Shown in pieces: positions 1 through 8,033 of a stretch of 8,324 bases of DNA (positions are counted from its first letter, which is position 1; each line of letters begins with the position of its first letter). The notes beneath the pieces are model-generated. The model saw only the letters and a program-made list of their open reading frames with translations, made no database searches and had not been told where the DNA came from. The stretch is from Desulfovibrio sp. (GTDB lineage: Bacteria; Desulfobacterota; Desulfovibrionia; Desulfovibrionales; Desulfovibrionaceae). A program made the translations under genes and the position numbers. The stretch spans positions 1 to 8,324 of the forward strand of contig JALHHV010000174.1 in the NCBI GenBank assembly GCA_022837365.1, in the 5' to 3' direction.

Positions 1-48
1 CCGGCGGCGCGGTCACCGGCCCGTGGCCGCGCCTTCCCGCACCGGGAC

Positions 49-79
49 GGGCCGGGGCAGGCACACCCTGCCCCGGCCC
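49..79 (+). other. 13-bp perfect hairpin upstream of cooC
   Basis: Arms 49-61 and 67-79 are exact reverse complements (13 bp, nearly all G-C) around a 5-nt loop. No T-run follows on either strand, so a simple intrinsic terminator is unlikely. It lies 44 nt before the cooC start. In CO dehydrogenase loci cooC commonly follows cooS, so this could be an mRNA-stabilising, processing or attenuating structure between two cistrons; that role is inferred. Bases 1-122 have no stop in the cooC frame, but the hairpin and the strong Shine-Dalgarno at 112-117 favour non-coding leader. Confidence 0.6.
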
Positions 80-122
80 TGCACCGGGCGGCGACATTTC
101 CTTCGGCATCACGGAGGCACGC

Positions 123-965
123 ATGAAACTGGCATTCGCGGGCAAGGGCGGCGCGGGCAAGACCACGCTGGCGGCCTGGACGGCGGACTATCTGGCCCGG
201 CACGGGCACGACGTCTGGATGATCGACGCGGACACGGCCCTGTCGCTGGGAAGGGCGTCGGGCCTGCCGCGCGACGGGCTGCCCGCGCCGCTGGTGGACC
301 GGCACGACCTGATCATGCAGCGCATCGGCGCAGGCATGATCAGCCTCACCCCGGAGGTGGGCGACCTGCCCGAAACGCTGGCGGTGGACGTGCCTGTCGG
401 CGGCCCCATCACGCCGGGCGTCGCGCCGGGGCGCAAACGGCTGCTGGTCATGGGATCGGTGGCCGGGGCCGGGGGCGGCTGCGCGTGCGAGGCCAACGCC
501 CTGCTGAAAGCGCTGCTGGCCCATCTGGTGCACGACCGGCGCGAATGGGTGCTGGTGGATCTGGAAGCCGGGGTGGAACACCTTGGCCGGGGCACCGTGG
601 CCGCCGTGGACGGGCTGGCGGTGGTCAGCGAACCGGGGCTGCGCAGCCTGGAAACGGCGGCGGACATCGCCCGGCTGGCGCACGGCCTTGGCCTGCACCG
701 CCAGGTGCTGGCCCTGAACCGGCTTGCCGGACCATGCGCCGCCTGCGCGGAGGATGGCTATCTGCCCCAACTGCCCCGGCTGCCCGATACCCCGGAACTG
801 GCCGGGCTGCCCGCCACGCGGGTGGGCGTGCCCGCCCTGCCCGGCCTTGCGACGCGCATGCTGGACGACGCCTGCGTCACCGGCCTGCCGGAGCAGGCGC
901 TGGTGGACCGGTTCATCGCGCGGCTGCTGGAAGGCTTCGGGCACACGGCGGGGATCACGGACTGA
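123..965 (+). CDS. cooC: CooC-type CO dehydrogenase maturation ATPase (nickel insertion)
   Basis: This is a 280-aa cytosolic P-loop ATPase of the SIMIBI/MinD class. CooC proteins use ATP-driven dimerisation to help load nickel into the C-cluster of the Ni,Fe CO dehydrogenase CooS. Visible features are the deviant Walker A GKGGAGKT at residues 7-14 with signature Lys8, a DAD motif at 35-37 (followed by Thr where Pro is usual), the CxC pair Cys120/Cys122 that binds metal at the dimer interface in characterised CooC, and the typical stretch DLEAGVEHLGRG from Asp146. Asn199-Arg200 probably contacts adenine. The start is fixed by CGGAGG at 112-117, 5 nt before the ATG, with the P-loop following at once. 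Oddities are an extra CxxC (Cys205/Cys208) and a Pro/Leu-rich C-terminal third that I do not match closely to typical CooC. CooS itself is not in the window; its presence upstream is inferred. Family assignment is strong; the partner enzyme is less sure. Confidence 0.88.
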   Translation: MKLAFAGKGGAGKTTLAAWTADYLARHGHDVWMIDADTALSLGRASGLPRDGLPAPLVDRHDLIMQRIGAGMISLTPEVGDLPETLAVDVPVGGPITPGVAPGRKRLLVMGSVAGAGGGCACEANALLKALLAHLVHDRREWVLVDLEAGVEHLGRGTVAAVDGLAVVSEPGLRSLETAADIARLAHGLGLHRQVLALNRLAGPCAACAEDGYLPQLPRLPDTPELAGLPATRVGVPALPGLATRMLDDACVTGLPEQALVDRFIARLLEGFGHTAGITD

Positions 966-1037
966 GCGGGACCGAGCGAGCCGGAGCGGGCCGGAAAAAG
1001 GGCGGTACCAGACGCGGCCCCGCGCAACTCCCCATTA

Positions 1038-1082
1038 AAAATGACCAACGCCGGGCACTCGCGTGTCCGGCGTTCTCATTTT
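1038..1082. terminator. Bidirectional intrinsic terminator between convergent genes
   Basis: An 11-bp stem (1047-1057 with 1064-1074, one G-T wobble) has a 6-nt loop. It is extended outward by an A/T-rich helix, aaaatga at 1038-1044 pairing with tcatttt at 1076-1082. Reading + gives a T-run at the 3' side, and reading minus gives a T-run from the A-run at 1037-1041. It therefore suits termination of both cooC (+) and the minus-strand operon that ends at 1090. Confidence 0.85.
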
Positions 1083-1089
1083 CCGTGTC

Positions 1090-1515
1090 TCAGTCCGCCC
1101 GCCGCACGCGCGGCAGCAGTTCCTTCCATCGTTCCGCGTCCAGCCGCTGGCCCGGCGGCAACGCGGCCAGCGTGGCGCGCAGGCGCAGGGCTTCGTCCCG
1201 CAGGGCCGTCAGGTCCACCCCGAACCACGCGGGCAGAAACGGGACAAGATGCCCGGCCCCGCGTTCCAGCAGGCGCAGCGCCCCGGCGTGGTTGCCGTTC
1301 TCCGCGTGCAGCAGGCCCACGGCAATCTGCAAAATGCCCTTGTACACGCCGCGCTCGGGCCGGGTCTCGTCCAGCCACAGATGTTCCAACACCTCGTGGC
1401 AGGTGAACCACGCCCCGGCCTCGAACAGGGCCAGCGCCCGGTCGAAGCGGCGGACTTCGTCAGGAGTGCGGCCGTTCGGGGGGCGGTCGCCGTCCCGTTG
1501 CGGATCATGGTCCAT
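1090..1515 (-). CDS. DUF309 family protein
   Basis: A 141-aa soluble helical protein of the DUF309 family, whose biochemical function I cannot name. Family hallmarks are visible: FDRALALFEAGAWFTCHEVLEHLW at about 24-47 with the conserved HEVLE (His40-Glu44) and Trp47, then YKGILQIAVGLLH at about 58-70 and the GN-GAL segment at 74-80. The invariant His/Glu residues suggest a metal or acid/base site, but that is inference. I chose the ATG at 1515 because GGGGAGG lies 4 nt upstream. An in-frame ATG at 1545 lacks a ribosome binding site and would add ten Arg-rich residues. It is the last gene of the glycosyltransferase-TatD-DUF309 set, 75 nt after tatD, and is followed by the terminator at 1038-1082. 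Confidence 0.85.
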   Translation of the reverse strand: MDHDPQRDGDRPPNGRTPDEVRRFDRALALFEAGAWFTCHEVLEHLWLDETRPERGVYKGILQIAVGLLHAENGNHAGALRLLERGAGHLVPFLPAWFGVDLTALRDEALRLRATLAALPPGQRLDAERWKELLPRVRRAD

Positions 1516-1590
1516 GAAGCCTCCCCGGCGGCGGCGCGCCGTCATAAAGGTCCGGGCATCCCGGAACGCGGCGGGCGGCTGTGGGCCCCG

Positions 1591-2412
1591 CTATACCCCG
1601 AAAAACCGCCGGGCGTTCTCCCCGGCCACCGTCCACAGTTCGGCGGTGTCCATGCCCCGCGCCAGGGCCACGGCCTGCGCGGTGAACACCATGTACGCGG
1701 GCTCGTTGCGCTTGCCGCGATACGGCACCGGCGACAGGTACGGGCAGTCGGTTTCCAGCAGCAGCCGGTCCAGCGGCAGCGCGCGCGCGGCCTCGCGCAG
1801 GGGTTCGTTGGCCGGGTAGCTGACCGGGCCGGGCAGCGAGACGTGCCAGCCGTGCGCCACGATGCGCCCGGCCTGCGCCGCGTCCCCGCCGAAGCAGTGC
1901 CACAGCAGCGGATAGCCGGAAAAGCCTTCCTCCTCCAGCACCCGCATGGTGTCGTCGAAAGCGTCGCGCGAGTGGATGACCACCGGCCGCCCCACGTCGC
2001 GGGCCATGGCCAGCTGGGCCCGGAAGGCCGCGCGCTGCACGTCGGGCGGGCAGTCGTCCCAGTAGAAGTCCAGGCCGATTTCGCCCACGGCGCGCAACCG
2101 CTCGTCCCGCGCAAAGGCGTCGCGCATGGCGGCCAGCGCCGCATCGTCGCAGGACTGCGCCTCGCAGGGGTGGACACCGAGCAGAAAGAACACCTCGGGC
2201 CGGTGCGCGAACAGGTGGCGGTTGGCCGCCCATCGTTCCGGCCCCAGGAACACGTTGCCGAGCAGCGCCACCCCGGCGGCGCGGGCGCGGTCCAGCATGG
2301 CCTCGCGGTCGGCGTCGAATTCGCTGCCGTCGAGGTGGGCGTGCGACTCCACGCCGGTGCAGGGCAGCCCCAGGCTTTCCGGCGCGGGCCGCTCCGGTTT
2401 CTTCTTGGACAT
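1591..2412 (-). CDS. TatD family metal-dependent hydrolase (3'-5' DNase type)
   Basis: A 273-aa TIM-barrel hydrolase of the TatD/YcfH/YjjV family, cytosolic enzymes with metal-dependent nuclease activity in characterised members. Metal ligands are all present: His24 and His26 in SHAHLD, Glu111 in AVGEIGLDFYW, His147 in VVIHSRDA, His172 in WHCFGG and Asp222 in LLLETDCPYLSP. Further family marks are GVHPCEA at about 79-85, the PYRGKRNEP loop at 230-238 and the C-terminal ENARRFFG. Length is normal for the family. The start is supported by AAGGA about 9-10 nt upstream; this Shine-Dalgarno overlaps the stop of the glycosyltransferase gene, and the two genes are only 12 nt apart, so they are almost surely cotranscribed and probably translationally coupled. 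The exact subgroup (TatD, YcfH or YjjV) is not assigned. Confidence 0.93.
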   Translation of the reverse strand: MSKKKPERPAPESLGLPCTGVESHAHLDGSEFDADREAMLDRARAAGVALLGNVFLGPERWAANRHLFAHRPEVFFLLGVHPCEAQSCDDAALAAMRDAFARDERLRAVGEIGLDFYWDDCPPDVQRAAFRAQLAMARDVGRPVVIHSRDAFDDTMRVLEEEGFSGYPLLWHCFGGDAAQAGRIVAHGWHVSLPGPVSYPANEPLREAARALPLDRLLLETDCPYLSPVPYRGKRNEPAYMVFTAQAVALARGMDTAELWTVAGENARRFFGV

Positions 2413-2424
2413 GATGCGGATTCC

Positions 2425-3567
2425 TTATTGTGATGACGCGCGCGCGGCGGGGAACAGTTCGTCCTTCTCCGCCCGCGCCCACAGGGCCAGCACCGCCTCG
2501 CGCTGGCGGTCCAGCGAGCAGGCCCGCGCCGTGGCAAGGCCCGCCCGGCGCAGCGCGGCCAGTTCCGGCCCGCCCGTGGCCGCAAGGCGCACGGCCCGTT
2601 CCAGGGCCAGCCCGGCGGCCACCACGTCGGCGTCGGCGGCGATGTAGCCGTTGGGGGGCAGCTCCATGCCGCCGCTTGCCGGGTCCGCTTCGGGGCCGCC
2701 CCCGGTCCACCACGGGGTCACCCCGCCGGGCAGGGCCTGACGCATGTAGTCCCACCCGCCGAACCCGGCGAAGCCCACCAGCAGGCAGCCGCTGGCCATG
2801 GCCTCCAGCGGGGGCAGGGGGCAGCCCTCCGGAAATCCCGTGGTCAGGAACACGTGCGAGGCGCGCAGCAGGTCGGCCACCTCGGCCTGGGTGCGGCCAT
2901 GAATCTCGCGCCACTCCACGTCAACGGAGGGCTCGCCGCGCGACGCGGCAAGCGCCAGCCGGGCGGCCAGCAGGTCGCGCACCTGCTGGGCCAGGGCGCG
3001 GTTCTTGCGCGGCATCCAGGCGATGCGCACCGGCCCGTGCGCGGGGCCTTCGGGCACGGCCCCGCCGTCCTCTCCATCCCCGCCGTCTCCTCCGTCTCCT
3101 CCATCCGGCCACGCCGGACGGAACAGTTCAAGGTCGATGCCGGGGCGCAGCACCGGGGCCTCGCGCCCGGTCACCTCGCGGGTGTACCAGGCCACCGGAT
3201 CGGACACGGCCAGGAACGACACGTCCAGTTGCGGCCAGGCCACGCCCGGCGGCAGCGCGGACAGCAGGTACGCCCAGTTCTGCACGTACACCACGCAGCG
3301 CGCGCCCGCGCGCAGGCCGGGGGCCAGCGCGTTGACCCAGCCTTCCGGCGCCAGCCACACGTCGCTCGGGGTCAGCGTGGCCGCCGCCTCGTCCCAGCCC
3401 AGTACCGGGGCGGGCGGGTTGTCCTGATCAAGCCCCGGCGCGCCCCCTTCGCGCGGGACGAGAAACACCGGGTACCCGGCGGCATGCAGGTGCGCGGCCA
3501 TGCGGTACAGCACGGCGAGGCCCCCGGTCATGCGGGGCAGCGGCGGAACGAACAGGAAGGTGCGCAT
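2425..3567 (-). CDS. GT4-like glycosyltransferase
   Basis: A 380-aa two-domain (GT-B fold) glycosyltransferase, likely cytosolic or peripheral to the membrane, using a nucleotide-sugar donor. The acceptor is unknown. The N-terminal domain begins MRTFLFVPPLPRMTGGLAVLY, with the Gly-rich turn typical of GT4 enzymes, followed by YVQNWAYLLSALPPG (about 94-108) and an AVSDPVAWY segment. The C-terminal domain carries the donor-site pattern GFPEGCPLPPLEAMASG at 244-260, an EX7E pair (Glu247/Glu255). The linker at 156-169 is a low-complexity Gly/Asp/Glu tract encoded by 9-nt repeats. I start at 3567: GGAG lies 8-9 nt upstream and homology starts at once. A longer frame to 3696 would cross the terminator at 3653-3704. 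It heads the operon with the TatD and DUF309 genes. Resemblance to rhamnosyltransferases of the WsaF sort is only an impression. Confidence 0.82.
   Translation of the reverse strand: MRTFLFVPPLPRMTGGLAVLYRMAAHLHAAGYPVFLVPREGGAPGLDQDNPPAPVLGWDEAAATLTPSDVWLAPEGWVNALAPGLRAGARCVVYVQNWAYLLSALPPGVAWPQLDVSFLAVSDPVAWYTREVTGREAPVLRPGIDLELFRPAWPDGGDGGDGGDGEDGGAVPEGPAHGPVRIAWMPRKNRALAQQVRDLLAARLALAASRGEPSVDVEWREIHGRTQAEVADLLRASHVFLTTGFPEGCPLPPLEAMASGCLLVGFAGFGGWDYMRQALPGGVTPWWTGGGPEADPASGGMELPPNGYIAADADVVAAGLALERAVRLAATGGPELAALRRAGLATARACSLDRQREAVLALWARAEKDELFPAARASSQ
3065..3109 (-). repeat. Five degenerate 9-nt tandem repeats inside the glycosyltransferase gene
   Basis: Units start at 3065, 3074, 3083, 3092 and 3101. 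Units 3 and 4 are identical (ccgtctcct on +) and the others are variants. Nine-base units keep the frame and encode Gly-Gly-Asp/Glu-Asp-Gly steps in the linker between the two Rossmann domains. Such a tract can expand or shrink in 3-residue steps without breaking the gene. Confidence 0.85.
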
Positions 3568-3652
3568 GGGCGATGCTCCGTTGTTGCGCGCAGCAAAGCA
3601 GATACCGGAGTGAAGGGCAAGGGGGCCGGGGAAACGGAGGCGGAAGGCGCGC

Positions 3653-3704
3653 AGAAAGAAAAAACGGACGCCGGGGACGGAAGGCTCTCCCTCCATCCCC
3701 GGCG
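3653..3704 (-). terminator. Intrinsic terminator of the DINIB-YchJ gene
   Basis: On the minus strand a 16-bp stem (3689-3704 pairing with 3669-3684, two G-T wobbles, 4-nt loop) is followed within 4 nt by TTTTTTCTTT (complement of 3655-3664). It lies 24 nt past the stop at 3728. It separates this transcript from the glycosyltransferase operon, which would then need its own promoter within about 3568-3652. There I see only a weak candidate (TTGCCC on minus with a poor -10). Confidence 0.9.
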
Positions 3705-3727
3705 CGCGAAATCAGGCGGCGGTCAGC

Positions 3728-4603
<876 letters not shown>

Positions 4604-4639
4604 GGACAGAATTCCTCCGTAACGGGTGTGGTTTCCGCC

Positions 4640-4667
4640 CTGATAATCCTTTGCCCCGGAAAGTCAA
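4640..4667 (-). promoter_or_regulatory. Sigma70-type promoter of the DINIB-YchJ gene
   Basis: On the minus strand TTGACT (4667-4662, 5/6 to the -35 consensus) is followed by a 16-nt spacer and TATCAG (4645-4640, 4/6 to the -10). It lies about 37 nt before the start codon at 4603, leaving a short leader that contains the GGAGG at 4618-4614. It sits in the divergent region shared with the PilZ gene. I find no convincing promoter for the + strand there. Confidence 0.6.
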
Positions 4668-4888
4668 TGACCGCTTACTTTCTTGCGCGCGGGCGACCAC
4701 TCCAGGGGTCTGCGCCACGGGCCGCTGCCGCCGTCCGGGCCATCCCGCCACCCTGTCCCGGCCCGGCATGGCGCGGGGTGGCGCGGCACCCCCGCGTGTG
4801 ATACCCTTGCTGCATGGCTCGGGCCGGAGGCCCGCAGGAGCATAGCCCCCCGGCCTCATTTCCACCCCCGCCAGGAGACTTCGGGACC

Positions 4889-5287
4889 ATGACAGACTCC
4901 ACCAGCGACCGGCGCAAGCATTGCCGCCTTCCCAAGCCCTTTCCCGTCGAGGCCAGCGAGATCAGGTTCCCCCCGTCCAGCCAGGGCCGGTTCGAGACGC
5001 AGTGCTGCGACATCAGCGCCGGCGGCCTCAGCGTGCACAGCCCCCGCAAGTTCGAGCCGGGGGCCAAGTTGCAGGTGCGCGTGCACATCCCCACGCTGAA
5101 CAAGTATTCGCCGGGGTTCTTCAAGGTGTACGAGAACGACGCCGACCAGTACCTCCAGGCCATCGCGGAGGTGATCCGGGTGGAATACTCTGCCGGGGGG
5201 TACCTGCTGGGGCTGAAGTACGTGGACGTGGACGAGGACGCGGCGCGCGCCGTGGCCAACCTGGTCAACAAGGCCGTACTGGGCTGA
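4889..5287 (+). CDS. PilZ domain protein (c-di-GMP receptor)
   Basis: A 132-aa single-domain PilZ protein. PilZ domains bind cyclic di-GMP and pass the signal to partners in motility, adhesion or exopolysaccharide control. Both ligand motifs are present: RxxxR as Arg9-Lys-His-Cys-Arg13 and DxSxxG as Asp41-Ile-Ser-Ala-Gly-Gly46. The barrel follows (LQVRVHIP at 61-68, AEVIRVEY at 93-100, LLGLKYVDVDE at 106-116) and then a C-terminal helix. There is no membrane segment, so it is a free adaptor. The start at 4889 has AGGAGA about 10 nt upstream; an in-frame ATG at 4814 would add 25 low-complexity residues and has no clear binding site. The gene stands alone on +, divergent from the DINIB-YchJ gene, so the effector it controls cannot be read from context. 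The residues between strands at 70-92 (NKYSPGFFKVYENDADQYLQ) look like an insertion relative to minimal PilZ domains. Confidence 0.9.
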   Translation: MTDSTSDRRKHCRLPKPFPVEASEIRFPPSSQGRFETQCCDISAGGLSVHSPRKFEPGAKLQVRVHIPTLNKYSPGFFKVYENDADQYLQAIAEVIRVEYSAGGYLLGLKYVDVDEDAARAVANLVNKAVLG

Positions 5288-5367
5288 CGCCCCCGTGCCG
5301 CAAGGCGCGAACCGTCCCCTGTGCCGCATGGTACGGCCCGCCGCCCGGAACCGTCCCGCCACAACGC

Positions 5368-5490
5368 AGAACGGCTTGCGGACCGCCCGCAAGCCGTTCT
5401 GGAGGAAAAGCTGTCTGCAAAAGAAAGGAAGGTATCCGGGTTATAGCAACCCGCGTGCCAACACCGCCCCATCGGGCGGTGTTTCATTTT
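5368..5490 (+). ncRNA. Candidate structured 3' UTR or small RNA after the PilZ gene
   Basis: Three hairpins follow one another: a 13-bp perfect stem (5368-5380 with 5388-5400, 7-nt loop, no T-run), a 6-bp stem (5437-5442 with 5448-5453), and the terminator stem at 5460-5483. Between the first two lies an unpaired purine-rich stretch with GGAGGAAAAG and AAGAAAGGAAGG, which resemble Shine-Dalgarno or GGA-type protein-binding sites. I see no promoter of its own, so it may simply be the PilZ mRNA tail, or a small RNA processed from it. Confidence 0.25.
5460..5490 (+). terminator. Intrinsic terminator downstream of the PilZ gene
   Basis: A 10-bp perfect G/C-rich stem (5460-5469 with 5474-5483) with a 4-nt loop is followed at once by TTTCATTTT (5482-5490). 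On the opposite strand there is no T-run, so it works for + transcripts. It lies 173 nt beyond the PilZ stop codon, which gives an unusually long 3' tail. Confidence 0.85.
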
Positions 5491-5791
5491 AATCCAGCAA
5501 GTCAACGATGTTACGGTTCCATCCCACTGGCCCACCGGGCAGAAGGGCGCCTTTCGCAGTTTAAAAAATTGAACCCTGCCCGCCCGGCACTGCATACACT
5601 GTTTGCTCAGACATTTTTTCCGACCATTCCGCTCCGACCCGCCAGGCACGGACGACCCATCCCGGACTTGCTGATAATTCCTTATTTCACAAGGTATTGG
5701 GCGAGCGCTCACCCAGCCGGGGCAGGCCCGCAGGGGCCGGATTCAAAAAATTCTACCCCCACCTCGTCTCACTGAGCTTCCACTCTCAGCA
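5491..5791. other. AT-richer intergenic stretch with A-tracts and no gene
   Basis: I find no credible coding frame here. Composition is visibly richer in A/T than the flanking genes. Runs of six A or T occur near 5562-5569, 5611-5618 and 5744-5751, which could bend the DNA. Short dyads include gttTaa/ttGaac around 5560-5574 and ggccc/gggcc at 5725-5738. A GATAAT hexamer at about 5672 has no matching -35. It looks like a regulatory spacer in front of the gene at 5918, or the site of an unrecognised small RNA. Confidence 0.5.
5698..5715. repeat. 18-bp near-perfect palindrome
   Basis: TGGGCGAGCGCTCACCCA is self-complementary except for one base pair (position 5 against position 14 of the 18-mer). 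It has the size and symmetry of a dimeric regulator's operator. It lies about 75 bp upstream of the promoter at 5792-5820. The cognate factor is unknown. Confidence 0.5.
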
Positions 5792-5820
5792 TTGACATGG
5801 GCCATCTCAACTCCCATAGT
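5792..5820 (+). promoter_or_regulatory. Sigma70-type promoter for the gene at 5918
   Basis: A perfect TTGACA (5792-5797), an ideal 17-nt spacer, and CATAGT (5815-5820, 4/6 to the consensus). Initiation near 5827 would give a leader of about 90 nt before the ATG at 5918. A second perfect TTGACA lies exactly 40 bp downstream (5832-5837) with a weak -10 (TTCAAT, 18-nt spacer), so tandem promoters are possible. Confidence 0.6.
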
Positions 5821-5851
5821 GAAGATAATGATTGACAGCGCAACCATGTAG

Positions 5852-5869
5852 GCTGTTCAATCAAACAGC
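5852..5869. repeat. Inverted repeat in the leader, possible operator
   Basis: GCTGTT and AACAGC (5852-5857 and 5864-5869) form a perfect 6-bp dyad with a 6-bp spacer. It sits about 25 bp past the predicted start of transcription and overlaps the weak downstream promoter, so a bound repressor could block both. It is followed by a small leader hairpin, cccgg/ccggg at 5871-5875 and 5882-5886. Confidence 0.4.
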
Positions 5870-5917
5870 ACCCGGAACCACCCGGGACGGATACACTCTC
5901 TGATGGAGGTTTCGCAA

Positions 5918-6337
5918 ATGCCCGCCCGTCATTCCAGCATCCCCGTGACGCGGCAGGACATCCAGCCTCGCAAGGACAGCGAGGCGGCCCTGTTCCGCAA
6001 CCGGCTGAAGAAGATCGGCCGCATCCAGGACACCCGCACCCGCGCCCACCGCATCCTGCTGGCGCTGGGCTACGTCATCGCGCTGACCCCGCGCGGCGTG
6101 CCCGCGTTCACCCGTGCGCTGGTCCGCAAGGGCGCCAACGTGGTGGTGTGGCTTACCGACGAATCGCGCGAAGGCCTGCCCGCCTCGCTGCGCGGTCCCG
6201 CCTGGGCGGGTTTCTACGCCCGGGACGACAGCGACGAGATGGTCTACGACGAGGACTACCCCACCCTCATCGACTACCTGCGCGAACTGCATCCCGAACA
6301 GATGCGCGCCGCCCCCGAGGTCATGGCCGACAACTGA
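5918..6337 (+). CDS. Hypothetical protein, 139 aa
   Basis: I do not recognise this protein. The start is well fixed by TGGAGG at 5904-5909, 8 nt before the ATG; an ATG at 5903 lies within that binding site and is unlikely. The protein has a basic, probably helical N-terminal part (residues 19-48, many Arg/Lys), a hydrophobic middle (ILLALGYVIALTPRG at 46-60 and NVVVWLTDES at 74-83) and a strongly acidic C-terminal part (103-122 with DDSDE, DEDYPTLIDYLRELHP). There is no signal peptide and no clear membrane span. Third-position G+C and the sharp charge layout support a real gene. It stands alone with its own promoter and possible operator, so it is probably regulated separately from the genes on either side. 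Confidence 0.8.
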   Translation: MPARHSSIPVTRQDIQPRKDSEAALFRNRLKKIGRIQDTRTRAHRILLALGYVIALTPRGVPAFTRALVRKGANVVVWLTDESREGLPASLRGPAWAGFYARDDSDEMVYDEDYPTLIDYLRELHPEQMRAAPEVMADN

Positions 6338-6370
6338 CCGGCGTCCGCCCCGCGCGCACGGGGACAGCCT

Positions 6371-7863
<1,493 letters not shown>

Positions 7864-7868
7864 CCTTC

Positions 7869-7944
7869 GGGTCGTTAACTCAGCCGGTAGAGTATCTGCC
7901 TTTTAAGCAGAGAGTCGCAGGTTCGATCCCCGCACGACCCACCA
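7869..7944 (+). tRNA. tRNA-Lys (anticodon UUU), CCA encoded
   Basis: Full cloverleaf: acceptor GGGTCGT/ACGACCC (7 perfect pairs), D stem ACTC/GAGT with GG in the loop, anticodon stem TCTGC/GCAGA around loop CTTTTAA giving anticodon TTT (positions 34-36), variable loop GAGTC, T arm GCAGG-TTCGATC-CCCGC, discriminator A at 7941, then genomic CCA at 7942-7944. It reads AAA and, by wobble, AAG. The T stem has one A51-C63 mismatch. It begins 5 nt after the serS stop and probably shares that transcript, released by normal tRNA processing. Confidence 0.95.
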
Positions 7945-7952
7945 CGAGGACG

Positions 7953-7984
7953 AAGGCCCCACGGAGACATCCGTGGGGCCTTTT
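7953..7984 (+). terminator. Intrinsic terminator of the serS-tRNA-Lys unit
   Basis: A 12-bp perfect stem (7953-7964 with 7971-7982) and 6-nt loop, ending in TTTT (7981-7984). It lies 8 nt beyond the tRNA CCA. No T-run occurs on the opposite strand, so the convergent permease gene ending at 8034 is not obviously served by it. Confidence 0.85.
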
Positions 7985-8033
7985 CGGTTTCCGGCTCGGC
8001 GCGTCGAACGGCTTCCTTCCTGGTCGTTCCGCC

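Noticed and set aside
1..122. C-terminal coding end of an upstream gene such as cooS
   Set aside because: All forward frames are open by chance of high GC, but none gives a recognisable sequence, and a perfect hairpin and ribosome binding site occupy the region.
23..1819. A 598-residue open frame on + across cooC and the DUF309/TatD genes
   Set aside because: It is a different-frame or antisense shadow of three well-supported genes, with Arg/Gly/Pro-rich low-complexity translation typical of high-GC DNA.
1505..2914. A 469-residue minus-strand frame overlapping tatD and the glycosyltransferase gene
   Set aside because: No recognisable motif, no ribosome binding site, and it conflicts with TatD and GT4 motifs in other frames of the same strand.
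3568..3696. Longer start for the glycosyltransferase at 3696
   Set aside because: It would place coding sequence over the strong terminator at 3653-3704 and add 43 unrelated residues; the ATG at 3567 has its own ribosome binding site.
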